From positions 562,001 through 626,000 of the forward strand of contig JAQFVV010006425.1 in assembly GCA_028023455.1 (NCBI GenBank): DNA of 64,000 nucleotides, read 5' to 3'. The notes under the pieces were generated by a model. The model made no database searches, was not told where the DNA came from, and saw nothing but the letters and a program-made list of their open reading frames with translations. Positions 1-12,790 of the stretch are shown one piece after another (the first letter of the stretch is position 1; each line of letters opens with the position of its first letter). Position numbers and translations under genes: made by a program. The stretch is from Epiperipatus broadwayi. Its lineage: Eukaryota; Onychophora; Udeonychophora; Euonychophora; Peripatidae.

Positions 1-120
1 AAAAAGTTAGTAGATATTGATATAATTATCTACGGGGTTCCTCCTGATGTCTCTACATTTTTCTAAGAGTAAGGTTAATTATTATCTGAAAGCCACTGTT
101 TTTTTTTCATACGTCATATG

Positions 121-190
121 TGTAGACTGGGAAGTAAACTCGGATCAGCTGCTTGGAAGGCAGCTACGCTAACCACTAGGCTACCAATGC
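121..190 (-). repeat. tRNA-Gly-derived SINE head or tRNA pseudogene
   Basis: Read on the minus strand this begins GCATTGGTAGCCTAGTGG and has a D-arm/box A region, then a good anticodon arm (GCTGC, loop CTTCCAA, GCAGC) with anticodon TCC, then a degraded box B (GAGTTTACTTCC). These parts match the general plan of tRNA-Gly(TCC). The 3' acceptor strand does not pair with the 5' strand, so it is not a working tRNA. It is either a tRNA-derived SINE head or a pseudogene. Confidence 0.55.
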
Positions 191-271
191 CTGAGTTAGC
201 CACTAGTTAATTTTGCTCTCAGAAAATGTACAAAAATCAGAAGAAACACCATAGAAGTTTCTACTAACTAA

Positions 272-450
272 TGCCTTTGACAGAATGGCTCAGTTGTTTA
301 GAGCATTACTTTAAAATTTAATATTTTAGAATTTAAAGGTCTAGATTCAATTTCCATGCTAGTATTGTCATTGATCAGGCCAGCAACACTTAAAGAAGAG
401 ATGGGTGGATATACTAACTTGTATGATATTATTAGTAGTTATGAAAATAA
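272..450 (+). repeat. tRNA-derived SINE-like repeat, family shared with 31 kb
   Basis: It contains a box A-like GGCTCAGTTG, a box B-like CTAGATTCAATTTCC, then GGCCAGCAACACTTAAAGAAGAG. The same order of blocks occurs twice at 30.9-31.5 kb, so this is a third, diverged copy of one interspersed family. The box A and box B layout suggests a tRNA-like RNA polymerase III promoter. The end is placed by similarity and is approximate. Confidence 0.6.
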
Positions 451-910
451 TACAACAAATAATTAACTGATCGGTAAACGTTTAGAACTACTTATTAATT
501 ATTAAATAATTTATTTGATACATTTACCTATGTTTTTATATTACATGATGAAGTAAAAACTAATTTTATTTTCAATTAAAGTTTCAATTTTTTTTTTGGG
601 TTGTTGACATTATGAGTAATTATTATGACTCATTTGGCCACCATCAATAGCAATTTAATTTAAATTCGTTACACATCAAGTCATCAGCTTATCTGGATAT
701 TACTGTCCAATAATGAGAGTGGATGATTCTTCTTAGATTATCATCTGAGAAAAGTAACATTATTAATCTTACTTAGGTTATTAATAATGAAATGCTGTTC
801 TCAGCTGATTCCATTTATGCTCTAATTTTATAAGTCCTCTGAACCATAAAAATCATCTACTACAATACTAAGTGGCAACTACAAGAAACTTATTTATTAA
901 GTGACAATTT
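451..910. other. AT-rich non-coding, nothing recognised
   Basis: Only short, random-looking open frames and A/T runs are seen. No repeat in this stretch could be matched elsewhere in the window. Confidence 0.5.
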
Positions 911-1113
<203 letters not shown>

Positions 1114-3214
1114 TTGTACACTGTAAACAATCTGCTGCTTAATCCTCTAACATATTTAAAGCATTGTCAATATGATGACGCAACAAAAAATAATTACTCT
1201 ATCTTCATCAAAAATTATTTAATAAGTTTAAAAAATAATTTATAATTATCCATTTTGAAAAAACACAATATGAAATAAAAAAATAATTTTCTGTATGTAG
1301 AGTAAGAAAAAAAAGTGTAGCTCGTTCTGAATTTCAGTAGGGGGTATCAGTGAACGACACAATTTGCCCAATGGTAATGGATATTTTTCTTCTGTTTTAT
1401 TCTTTAGCTAAGAATATTTACTTATCCACCAATAATTAAACGTTTGCTGATTTTTATGTGTTAATGTTGTGAAAATAATTTTAAGCTTTCTCAAAAATGT
1501 TTAACAATTTATTATATCTGGATTCGATCCCATGAAAATTGACATATTAGACGAAATGTAAGCATCACTAAGCCATTAGAAGACTTTTCCCTTAGACAAT
1601 TAACAAAATAATACATAAAATAATTAAAATATTAAAACACACATATATAATAATGATTTAGTCAATAATAATAATTGAATTATAAATAAATAATAATGAT
1701 ATGTTTTTATTTTTTTAAAATTTAAACTAGGATTTATTAGCTTTTATTCTATCCGGGTATTTTAGCTTAACGGAATTAAAATTATTTTTGCTTAATAATA
1801 CAACCTCAAATCCTATGGAAATAAGTTCAACAACCGCTTCCTAATTGTCACTGAAATCTCTTTTCCATAGGAGAAAAGTAATATTATTTTTCTTAATAAT
1901 TAAAAAAGATAAGTTTATCGCCCGTAAATCATACATACACACATACAAACGCATATATATATATATAATGTAGCTTGATTGCTATAAACAATAATATTTT
2001 AGATAAGCTGACACAATTGTCTTTTTTTTAAAGGGAATTAATTTTGTTAAAACAAAAGAGCAAGCAAGCCACCCTTAAAATTATTTTCCCCTTGCCAATT
2101 CACGCTTTTGAATAGATATTACGGTAAAATTTAGTTTCATTGTATATGCATTGCCATATTTATGTCCAGTGAGGTACACTGGCCAGTCTATTAATTTGCT
2201 ATGCTCATGACATTAGGTTCAAATCCATATAAACCTTAGGGCATTTCTTTTAGGCACTTTTGGATATTTCCAGGGATGTGTACAATATTTTACGATCACT
2301 TGTCGATGAATCGGGATTAAGCTACCTTTTTTTAGTGCATAATAATAGCTGAGTAAAGGAAAAAATAAAATTGTAATATAATGCAACCTTCATTATTTGT
2401 GAAGTGATAGTTTGCATACATCTGCAGGCGCGCAGCTCTCCGTTTACTCTTATGTTTTTATTATCACCCTAATCCAGGTTGCACAATAGATACGTTTTCT
2501 TTTTTTTTTTTTACCATCCATTTGATTTAATCGGGGAAGACATTTTATTCGGTCTGTTTATTGCTGATTGAATTAAACAACAATAATAAACAAATTATTT
2601 ACCAAAAAAAAAAAAACATTTCATTTATCTTTATTTGTTTTCTATATTGGTATCTGGAGATATAACGTCATTTATAATTGGTAAAAATTTAGAAGTATTT
2701 TTTTTTTTACCTTATCTCGCATTTTTTTTTTTTAATTTAGCGGATTTCTCGTAATTAGCTCTTACATTTGTATACATATGCCTGTTGCACTATTTCAAAG
2801 ATAATTATCCATTAAGTCCTTTGGTGACGTAAAAAGATAAATATATTTTTTCTCGGCAAAAAAGAAAAGGCTATTCCATGAAGTTAATGACTAATATATA
2901 GATAACTTTTTTTTTCATTGCTTGTAAGATTATTCTGTTTATAAATGATAATTATCCAGATTTTGGAATATCACATTTTATACGGTAAAAAGAAAAAAAA
3001 CGATTATAACCTTTATAGCTTATACAGATAATGGGAACCCAAATTCTCAAGACGTTTTAATAATAAAGGTGCAGTTATTCCATTTAACAAAGAAGCTCAT
3101 TTAAACAATTGAATAATATACGTAATTTATTTAAACGGAAAATTGTTTGCCTTTTTTTTTTTTTGTTTCAAAAATGCATATAATAATAAGTTTAAATATA
3201 AAAATATAAAGAAT
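1114..3214. other. AT-rich non-coding upstream of the exon
   Basis: No coding region or recognisable repeat. It holds homopolymer A and T runs and short AT tracts. Any distal regulatory element for the exon at 3926 could lie here, but I see no specific site. Confidence 0.45.
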
Positions 3215-3400
3215 CACACAACGCTCCGATATATTATTCAATATCGCCGCATGCCTTTCCTAGAGAGCTTAATTCATCTCCGACTACGCTCGTCATTTAC
3301 CGCGGAAAGAGCGGGAATCACAACAGGGTGTTTTAGCCGAGCACACACTCATCGTGGCCGCATAGTGGTCGCTTCGATAACAACACGTAATTGAAAGATG
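3215..3400 (+). promoter_or_regulatory. GC- and CpG-richer block, possible promoter or 5' UTR exon
   Basis: This block stands out from the AT-rich surroundings, with many CpG dinucleotides (for example CGACTACGCTCG, ACCGCGG, GAGCGGG, GTGGCCGC). It lies about 0.5 kb before a signal-peptide exon on the same strand. An 83-codon open frame (3143-3394) crosses it but starts inside a poly-T run and resembles no protein I know, so I do not call it coding. A core promoter or first non-coding exon is the simplest reading. No TATA box or initiator was singled out. Confidence 0.35.
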
Positions 3401-3888
3401 GTGAATTTGTTATATGCTGACAAGCGCATTATTAAATAAATAATGCACTTTGCATTTACTCGTTTAAATTTTGTAGGGAAAAAAAATATTTATAATACCC
3501 AACATCCAATCTTTTTTGTTGATTTTATACATACATATCACGAAACTCAAGTTTATTGCTACATATGTTTGAATTTGAAATCGGTACGTCTGGCGTGACA
3601 TAGTAGAGCGTTAAGAACCACGTGTTTAAAAAAAATAAGTCCAGTTTGATCAAACATTCTTAAATATACATATTGTTTAAAAGGAGCAATGGAAGGATTA
3701 TTTGTTTTCAAGTGTGATATCAAATTTGGAGTTTAGTAATCATCAAACAGCAAATCGCTTCTTGCGCATGTCCTGTGGCACAGTACGAGAGGGATGAGCA
3801 AAACGGAGGCTGAATGTACGAAAACTTGATACAGAACCAGATATTACCGCCCTATGACTCGCCTCTCCTAATTACCTTTCGTTCCGGG

Positions 3889-3939
3889 ATGGTGTTAACG
3901 ATTCTACGTTCTCAAGTCCAAAGAAATGTCGAAGGATGA
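3889..3939 (+). promoter_or_regulatory. short upstream ORF overlapping the main start codon
   Basis: An ATG at 3889 opens a 16-codon frame that ends with TGA at 3937-3939, out of frame with the main ATG at 3926 and overlapping it. If the transcript starts upstream of 3889, ribosomes would meet this ATG first, which usually lowers translation of the main frame. Whether it is in the mRNA depends on the unknown transcription start. Confidence 0.35.
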
Positions 3940-4013
3940 CTATATTCTCCTCTCCGTTTTGATTCATATCCTTATTAGTGGAGTTCTGGCTATCCCTGGA
4001 AAGATTCCATTTG
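3926..4013 (+). CDS. first coding exon of a secreted or membrane protein (signal peptide)
   Basis: The frame reads MSKDDYILLS, then a hydrophobic stretch (residues 7-22) ending in small residues (SGVLA), then IPGKIPF: a typical N-terminal signal sequence with likely cleavage after VLA. It is followed at once by the splice donor G|GTAAGC (intron from 4014), with the exon ending one base into a codon (phase 1). An in-frame TAA at 3896-3898 makes ATG 3926 the first possible start in frame, and a purine is at -3. Base composition is clearly richer in G+C than the flanks. The mature start (IPGKIPFG) vaguely recalls the first strand of ionotropic glutamate receptor amino-terminal domains, but 29 residues cannot establish a family. 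No second exon was recognised downstream. Confidence 0.6.
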
Positions 4014-6155
4014 GTAAGCAATGATATGTATTTTTATTATTATTACTATAGTAATCTTAGAAAAGACAAATAGGCTAGTGGCTATAAATGTCCCCCCCCC
4101 TCTCGTTTTTCTTTTTTTTTTTTTTTTGCTGAAAACATTTGGCGATGTGTAATTGTATATTTGATATAAATCAGTTGATATATTTTCTATCGCAGTTTTT
4201 TAACTAGAAAATTTACAAACTCTACAAAATTTTAAATGATAATGAGAATACATTTAATTAAATAAAAATAATCAAATCAACTGATTTACTTTAAATAATA
4301 ATAATAAAAAAGATAGTTCTATATAAATTGTATGATTTTATTAATATTTATAATTTCTTTTTTTAGAATATAGTGTGTTAAGTGTGTACAGGCGTGCCAC
4401 TCTTTTTTTTAATGCAATGTATGTTTATCTATATAAGCGTGTGTGCAACGTTCTAAAAGTTGTAACGCGATTTATTTATATATAGAGTAAAAAGTATGTA
4501 TATGTATGAATATATTCAATTACTTATAAATCACTTTATACATATATGTGAATACGTACATGCATACGGCTATAAATTGTTTTGCAATATGTAGGTATGC
4601 TGCTCGTGCGTGCGTGAGTATGTCAATACATATCGTTTAAAAAGATTTAAAGAATGTCTATAGAGAGAAAAAATAATTTAACGTTCAATTAACAATTTAC
4701 TCACGTGATTGAATCACTGGATTTGGTCATAATTGCTGTATTCAGTCATAAAACTGTTGACATAAAGAAAATCTATAATTTGGAGAGAAACTAAGTGTCA
4801 AAGCAAAAGATTAAAACTGGAAGAAATATTAAAACGCTTTTGAGAAATCTTAAGGTCATTGTAGTCTTTGTTTAAGCTTTAATGAGTGAAATATTACAGG
4901 AGGAAAAAGAGAACAATAATTATTAACATTAATAATTTAAAACTTCTTTTTAATACCTAATTATTTTTATTTTATTATTATTACTTCTTATGTTATAGGT
5001 ATTATTATCACTGCCATCGTGTTTAAATTACTTTGAAATAGAACATACAACTTACATCTAGTGAGAATTATTGAGTTTCAATTTCATTCCGTCGCTCATT
5101 TTCTATTCCTTTTTGTTAATAACATTTCTATTAGAATAATTAATATATATATTTAACCGTTTCTTTTACTCCTTCGCATTTATGTTTTAACATTTTTTAA
5201 TTTTATTTTGGAGTTTACAAAGATATTTTTTTTGTTTTAATCGCTGCATATATTTAGTTGTGTTTGTATGTGCTTGCAGAGATGTAAGTGTATATTAAAT
5301 CATATAAACTACTTCAAAATTGGAGCAGCCAGTTGAGAAATTCTTTTCACAGCTGCTTATTAAGTATCAGCAACTATATTACATATAGATAAAGCAAAAT
5401 CTAATGATGCTTAAACCTGGTATTATTTTGATGACAGGGTATATTTAAATCGTCGGTGACCTGGCTTGGTGATATATCATTTCAGCAAATGAAAAATCAT
5501 CAAATTTTGACACATATGCCATAGAGAGCATGTGGTTGATAATAAAATAAGAAGGAAAAAAAAAGTCTGACACCTGCTTAAAAAAGGAAAAGAATGTTAG
5601 CAAATAGATTAAAACATAAAAATATCTGGAGCATTCGTAGTGAATGCAACTAAACTTTAATTATTCAATATATATATATAATACGCCCCCCCCCCCTTAA
5701 TATAAAAAAATATATATATACGAAAATGATTGATAGCATTAAATTTCTACTTTTATTTATTCAAGTAATATTTTAATGATTTTTCAAAATGAAAATATTC
5801 TCATATTCATTTAATACATGTATATTGACTATTTTATTATTACTTATCATTTGTACTAAGTGTTAAATACTCGTTGAATATATATATTAAATAAATAAAT
5901 ATTTAAACATTGTTGTTTTTCTTAGAATATTTAATATACCTTTTTCATATTTTAATAATATCTATTACATTTCAAAATCAATTGTTTATTTTCGTTGACA
6001 AGTAAGTATGTATTTGAATTTACATTAAAACCATTATTTATTAGACATATTTATATATCTGAAGTCGCACTAACGTTACTGTCTTTATATTTTATAAATC
6101 TATTTTAAAATTATTGCTGCATCTTTTTTTAAGTCTATTTTTCTATGTGTGTTTG
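4014..6155 (+). other. probable start of a long intron, AT-rich
   Basis: It begins with the donor GTAAGC after the signal-peptide exon. It contains C and T homopolymers (about 4091-4125 and 5687-5697) and AT tracts, but no recognisable exon or element. That all of the window to the right is one intron is inference only. Confidence 0.35.
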
Positions 6156-6246
6156 TGTGTATGTATGTATGTATGTATGTATGTATGTATGTATGTATGT
6201 ATGTATGTATGTATGTATGTATGTATGTATGTATGTACGTACGTAT
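6156..6246. repeat. (ATGT)n microsatellite
   Basis: About 90 bp of GTAT repeats, followed by a short TG/TA tract near 6256-6280. The open frame of Met-Tyr-Val-Cys repeats is a product of the repeat. Confidence 0.95.
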
Positions 6247-6835
6247 TTATAAGTTTGTGTGTGTGTGTATATATATATGTATCAGAATATTTAGTTAACA
6301 CACTGATGTTATATATATAATTTTGTAATTTTAAATACGATGATATAACAGAAACTGAAAACTAATTTATATTTTTGTATAAATATATACTACTTATGTA
6401 AAATATGTGTATTTAAATAATGTTATCCATTAATTATTCGTCATTCTATCCAGATTGCAGTTAAATATTATTGCAAATAATTATTATTAATTAATGATAT
6501 TTAGAAAGGATCAAAATAAAGGCGGCTTATAATTCATAGAGAATATAAGTTGCTTAATTTAAATACGGATATTATAAAATATTGGCTAAATATAAGTATT
6601 TCTAATATGTAAATGATAAATTTAGTATTAAATAATTGGGCTAATTAAAATGCTACGATTTTAAAAAAAATGTATATGTATATATATATCAGTGAATCCA
6701 AATATTAATAATATTATCAAAATATTTTGGACTCAAAAGCTGAAAGATATAAAGTTGCACAAAGTTTTGTCTTTTCTACATCTTAACAAAATTGTATTGT
6801 TGTGCATATGTGAATTGTTTCAATCATTTGATCGA
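6247..6835. other. AT-rich non-coding, nothing recognised
   Basis: Short AT tracts only. Sequence just before 6840 may belong to the RTE fragment that follows, but similarity is lost. Confidence 0.4.
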
Positions 6836-6837
6836 AA

Positions 6838-7138
6838 ACGCAATGTATGAGTAAGAGAACAAACACGTGTTACTGACCTCATTGAAAAAATTAAAAGACT
6901 GAAGCGGAGTTGGGCTGGACATATTGCTAGAAGAGATGATAATAGATGGACAATTAAAATTTTAAACTGGATTCCAAGAGATTATAAAAGACCCAGAAAG
7001 AGACCACGTGTGAGATGGATGGATGAAATAAGAAAGGGTGCAGGGTGATGTGGAGAAGAGAAGCTAAAGATAGGAAAAGATGGATTGAACTTGGAAAGAC
7101 CTTCATCCTGCAGTAGATTGATAATGGTTTATGATGAT
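6838..7138 (+). pseudogene. 3' end of an RTE-type LINE (RT C-terminal remnant)
   Basis: The + strand translates as VTDLIEKIKRLK, WAGHIARRDDNRW, then RPRKRPRVRWMDEIRK and, after a one-base frameshift near 7046, WRREAKDRKRWIELGK before the stop. This order of motifs is the well-known C-terminal tail of RTE-clade non-LTR retrotransposon polyproteins. A run of ATG/TGA triplets follows, as expected for an RTE 3' tail. The copy is 5'-truncated, keeping only the last ~100 codons. Copies of the same segment occur at 12.8, 27.8 and 36.9 kb. Confidence 0.8.
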
Positions 7139-8374
7139 GATATAAATTGTTGCAATTCAGTTTCCTTGAATTATTTTTACTATTTTCCAAAAAACCTTTA
7201 AAAAATATTTTTTGATATCTTAGTTTTATCTCCTTAATTTTGATTTGTATTGTTATTTTCATTAAATTAATTTGGTTTATTTTCTGTCTGGTTTAGTGTA
7301 ATTGTCAAGTTGTTAATTCAAGAGCTTATGATTCATGTTTCATGACTCAACTCTGTCACTTCATTTGAATTCTCAACAACAAGCTAATGGATGTAATTTT
7401 TTTAAAATTTGCTTATTAATGTTGTGTTCCAGACTGGTCATTTATATATATACAAATGGTTTTAGATATTTTTATTGTTCTATGTGGTTTACCACAGTAG
7501 TAAAGTGTCAGCCTCAGGAATATAAATTCTTTAGCTAGATTTCAGTTCTGGTATATCTGACATTTATATTTCATATAAACTTTTAAGTCATAAAGCAATT
7601 AACGTATCCCAGGAAAGACAACAACTGTTTTACAAATTTTGTGATGTTTGGGGTGTTATGAATATCCTGCCATTTTTTTTTGTTAGCCCTAACTATTTTT
7701 GGTTATATATTATGTTAGGTTATCTATTCACATTTTTGTGTAAAAAAAAAACCTGAAGATGTCAGTATGAAGAGACATATAAATATTATGCAATGTTTAA
7801 CATAAGAGTAAGCCTACAATGCTCTGATTGGTTGCATCATAATATAAAAAACTGACAGCATCACTTATTGACAGATTATTTGGCCAGAGGCCAATTATGA
7901 TAGTTTCTTATTTTAGTATTATAGAAATAAAAATTGTAGTATTCAGTAATTTATTTACAAATTTAAGATTGTTTCTGAAACATGTTTGTGATACAATTAT
8001 TTTAAATCAAAAATATGTGATTACAGCTAGATTTTATTCAAAAGTGTTTATTTTTAAGAAGAAAATGCATAAAAACTTAGCTATGATAAAGTAGAAACTG
8101 TTTTATTGGCTGACAAGAATTGCTTTCCTAAATGCTGGTGAAGAATTTTTTTGTGAAATTTTAATAGCAATAAGTTTAATTTTGGATTTTAGGACCTATT
8201 TTTATTTTTTTTATAATATCTCAAGTAAATTTAATTTTTATATTAAAAAATGAATTTAAATAAAGAATATTTGGTTCAATAATTTTTATGAATAGACAAG
8301 ACTATAATTCAATGCAAATAAGTAAATGTAATAATGCTCAAGGCTAAATGGGGCTGCAAGCATTCATTAAAAAT
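7139..8374. other. AT-rich non-coding, nothing recognised
   Basis: Several open frames of 60-70 codons occur on both strands, but their translations are low-complexity (Ile, Phe, Lys, Tyr-rich) with no motifs. I treat them as chance frames in AT-rich DNA. Confidence 0.45.
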
Positions 8375-8527
8375 CAGTCAATACTTAGACAATCCTAATA
8401 TCAATAACAATCAATAATTTCAAAGTGTTGTCAAGTCAATCTCCTTTTAACAATAAACAAAATTGCCTTGACAACAGTTTGAAATTGTTGATTGTTATTG
8501 ATATTGGTATTGTCTAAGTGTTGACTG
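8375..8527. repeat. short palindromic (MITE-like) element
   Basis: The left arm (8375-8440, starting CAGTCAATACTTAGACAATC) and the right arm (8462-8527, ending GTCTAAGTGTTGACTG) are near reverse complements, about 66 bp each with a ~21-bp loop. One arm of the same family recurs at 11861. This is the pattern expected of a small foldback or MITE family. No target site duplication was identified with confidence. Confidence 0.75.
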
Positions 8528-9885
8528 GGTTTTAATGAAAAAAGTAAATATGAAAAAAAATCAGGGTCTTTTACATAAGAGTGAGACCTTAAATAAAATA
8601 AAATCAATTGATTATTTATTTAGTTTTAATTAATAGTTTTTATTTATTTTTTTATAAAATTAAGTCTGTTTATTAACACATATCTTTCATTTTATTAAAT
8701 TCACAATTAGTAAATAAAAAAATAGCACTATTGGTGTCTCCTATATAGGAGTGTTTTTTGTATTGAAATGCATGGATTTTAACTTCCTTTTTCTAAAATA
8801 TATTGTGAAGAAAGTTTGCTCTTTTATTTCTGTTTTTGATGTCTGATTTTTTGGCCATTTTGTCTTGCTCTTGATTATGTGTTTTGGTTTATTAATAATA
8901 TCTACATTGATTACTATTGATATATAATGGCAATAGCAACAGTTAATAACTAATGAAAATAATGTAATATTGTCTCCAACTGCCAAAAGAAATCTTTCAT
9001 AAATGATCATTGTTTATTCTATATTGAACATTTTCTAAATCTATAGCATACTATTTATGTGATTGCTACAAATTGGCAATGATTCTATAAAAAATAATAA
9101 TTCAATTTATTTTGTTAAGCATATAATAACATTATAAATATCTTGTGTGATTTGAATCCATAGTAAAATGTCATTATTATAATGTACAAGGTCCTTGGAT
9201 CAATTTCAGTTCTGGCATTTCTAGAGCTTGAAATTATGAATTCCAGTGCAATAAAGATATTTAACTATTCATTTTTATTTAACATATCAGTAACAATCAA
9301 ATTATTTTACAGCATTGTCATGAATGTTTAATTTAATTCAAAATAGTCATATTGCTGAATATTTATAATAATTAAGATTGTACCTTTTAACATAAATTAT
9401 TATCTCTAGTTAAATTAAGAATTCTATAAATTACAATATCAATAAGCACTGACACATCTATTTTTTTAACATTTTTTTAAAAATCTCTATCATTCAACAT
9501 TCTTTTTTTTTTAAACAAATTTGATTAGCAGTTGATACTTTTATATCTAGAAGCATAAAAAACTTTTCGTTATATGTCACAATTTATTATCAAAATATCA
9601 TGCTTCTGAAGTCCAAATAATAAAACAATAACTAATTGTTGGAGTAAATATTATATAAAACAACAAAAAAATGCAGAATGATTGTGTAAGAATTTTTGAT
9701 CTTGTTATAATCCCAATAATCCTATTATTTTTAAAAAATAATTTTATTAATGTTTTGAAATTATATTCCTACTAGCCAGATTTTCAAGTCTCTTATTCTC
9801 CCTTTTCTAGAAACAAAAATATTCATAACCATTTAAAGTTTTGTTAGTTTACAAAACAATAAATGTTTTCTCCACACTAAGAATC
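8528..9885. other. AT-rich non-coding, nothing recognised
   Basis: The 89-codon minus-strand frame at 8741-9010 has no recognisable domain and ordinary AT-rich composition. I consider it spurious. Confidence 0.4.
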
Positions 9886-10065
9886 ATTAAATCCAGAGGC
9901 AAAACTTTTCATATAGTAGTGCCACTCAGTGCAAACCAGTGTAATCAATGAATGCAGGAAGGTTTATGCATAAAATCCCTATCTAGACTAGTTTCTAGCT
10001 TGTGGCTTGCATCAGTAAGATGTATAAAGATGGTGATTATGCGATGTTTAGTGGTTTAAAAATCA
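9886..10065. repeat. diverged interspersed repeat shared with 61.9 kb
   Basis: Blocks ATAGTAGTGCCACT and AGATGGTGATTATG...TTTAGTGGTTTA match blocks in the same order at 61930-62040. Part of it (CCCTATCTAGACTAGTTTCTA) resembles 45964-45995. The family is too decayed to classify. Confidence 0.5.
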
Positions 10066-11860
10066 TTAAGTTTTGTTTTGTAAAATCATAAAATTATGTA
10101 TCCACATTTGAAATTTTAAACAACCAGATAAATTATTCGTTTGCAACATGCCATTATTGAAAGCAATCTATACAACATAAGTATATAAAACTAAGTAAAT
10201 AAAAGAATGTTAATTTTGATGAATTTATTTTTAACGTAATGGACTTCAGATTCTTGACAATTATATGTTTAAAAAAGACATAATTTGAAAGTTTAATTAA
10301 GAAGAATTTAAACCATGCAAAAGTAATAAAGAGAAAGTTAAACAATCTAATTTAAATGGGAAAAAGTTATCATTTACTAAAACGCATATTGATTATGTAA
10401 GTAATATTCATTAAGGCTGTAGCCTCAAGCACATGCATATAAAATACGATAGTAGGGACCTCTACAGGTCTTAAACCACAAGCTTACTCTTTGGAAGAAA
10501 AGAGGGGAACCAAGAACAATTATTGCATCTCCGTGACAATGGTCACTTAAAACATTAGTTATATAATCATACATTATAGCAATAATAATAAAAATATATT
10601 TTGCCTTCATAATTCTTTAATTTTTTTTTTTTTTCAATAAATGATTGTATTGTTTAAATTTATTATACATAAATAAACTTAAAAATCCCAATCAAAACTT
10701 CTCAATAACGTAATATAAAAATATTTTGAGTATTAAAATCTTTTAACCCCATTTCTATAGGATTAAAAGATTTTTACACTCAAAAGAGAAGTCACACAGT
10801 CAAAACATTTGCATCTGAGATCGCATATATTCAAGTAATACATCCAGTTGAACATTCTAAAATACCTTTGCAAAGATGCCTTTATTAATTACTTTTATGT
10901 AATAAAATAAGTCTTTTTTTAATATTTATTTTTAGTTTCAATCTGGAAATTATAAAATAAAGAAATGTAAAAATATAAATGTGTCAATCAAAAATATAAA
11001 TGTCTCAATCAAAAATATTGCAGAGGGTTCTTGTATTTCCAAAAGACATGTTCACTTTGAATGTGTGCTAAAACATTCTAAAAAAATTAGAAACATTGCA
11101 AATTTGGGTTTATATATTTAGATAATAAAATACATAATTGTTTATTTACTTTCAATTATGATTTAGAAATTAATTTCACAACTCCACTAATACTGTCTTT
11201 GAAGATATCTCTCAAATATAATTTATTATTTAATGTCACTAAATCTTTACTAAATACATGTTGTATTGAAGCTGATAGCTTAAACATTATAGTTTAATAC
11301 TAGTTACATATAAATGTCCAACTGGTAACGAGCTTGAATATATGTACCCAATACATGTAGTAATGTTTAACAAAATAATTTGCTTATATTTCTCAGATCC
11401 ACTAGAACTTTTGAAGGATTATAGAAAACCCCAAAAAGCATATGACCAAATTTACATGATAACCGACATGCCAAAATATTGATCAAATTTTAAAATCTTT
11501 TATATTTTGGGTTTCAAATAAAAATATACATTTTAATTTGAGTTTTTATTAATAATATTTGTTAACAAAGTTTTTGATTTTGTTCTTAATTCTTATGGAG
11601 TGTATAAAAATCTTTTTACAAGACATTTTATAAGTCATTTTAACAATCTTACATATGAAAATGGTGGAAATAGATTTATTTTTCATCTAGTTAGTAGAAC
11701 GGTATGAGAGGACATTATCTGAAAAAAATTAATATGACTCAGAAAGCCTGACTTGTAAAGGGATTTTTGTATTATGCACATATGAAGATTATTATTCCAG
11801 AAATAGTATTGAATGTTTTCAAATGTTATATGAATAGCTTCTTTGTTTATAGAGTTAAGC
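10066..11860. other. AT-rich non-coding, nothing recognised
   Basis: A slightly GC-richer patch at 10420-10540 may be an old repeat, but no second copy was found. A short direct duplication (AATATAAATGTSTCAATCAA) occurs near 10970-11015. Confidence 0.4.
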
Positions 11861-11957
11861 CAGTCAACACTTAAACAATCCCAATATTAATAACAATCAG
11901 CAATTTCAAACTGTTGTCAAGGCAACCTCCTTTTAATTATATATATATATATATATA
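11861..11957 (+). repeat. half copy of the 8.4 kb palindromic repeat, ending in an AT tract
   Basis: CAGTCAACACTTAAACAATC and CAATTTCAAACTGTTGTCAA match one arm of the element at 8375-8527 in the same order. An (AT)n tract at 11939-11957 directly follows where the loop would be, and the second arm is absent. Confidence 0.65.
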
Positions 11958-12790
11958 ATTATAAGGGACTTGAACGCAGTCTTACATTAAATTTAATTAC
12001 ATTAAATTTAGTATACACAATATACTTATATTTGAATATTATATATAGTCACTATGTTTTGGTTATTTATAATATCTATATGTATCACATCTTTTTTGAC
12101 ATGATTTTGGATAACATTGATTAATCCAGTAAAAAATTGAATTACTAGAGAGCCAATATAACAATTTAAAAATTTTATTCAAATATTGCATTAATGAATC
12201 TCTTGATATTAACACTACCATATATCATTATTATTACTGGTTGGCTGATGTAGCTTACAACAAGAATGGCCATTATAACTTCCTTACTTTCAAAGACAAT
12301 AGCCAATGAACATCAAGAATATAAATTCACATCTTACATATTGATATTTTAATGTGTTTATTTTATGTCTTAAAATTCTGATGGTTTGTTGTCTTATTTC
12401 TTTTCTGACCAAACATTTTTTAAAAAAGACTTCAACATCTTTTCTAGAAATCAGTTATATTTTCTTTCATATTTTACCAATAAAAGGAATTAATATTATA
12501 ATTCAGTAGAGTATTTTTAATATTAATATTTTATAATGTAAATTATGACTGTTTTTTTAAATAATAATATTAAAGTTTCACCATAAAATATCTATTTATA
12601 AAAAATAAATTATTCTTTAATACTTGAGATACCTAATACAATGAAGATCACCACTCTCAGTAAAATATTCAATATCCTAACATCAATTAAGATTTAAAAA
12701 AAACATACTGGCTGGTTTATGATCTTCCATCAAATTTACACAATATAGCCAAGATCATTAATTTTTTAAAATATAATCATTTTATGTTAT
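11958..12790. other. AT-rich non-coding, nothing recognised
   Basis: Contains a duplicated TACATTAAATTTA motif near 11985-12010 and otherwise featureless AT-rich sequence. Confidence 0.4.

Noticed and set aside
3143-3394. 83-codon plus-strand frame over the GC-rich block
   Set aside because: It starts inside a poly-T run with a Phe-rich stretch, has no domain, and stays open mainly because of the local base composition. I kept the block as possible promoter or UTR instead.
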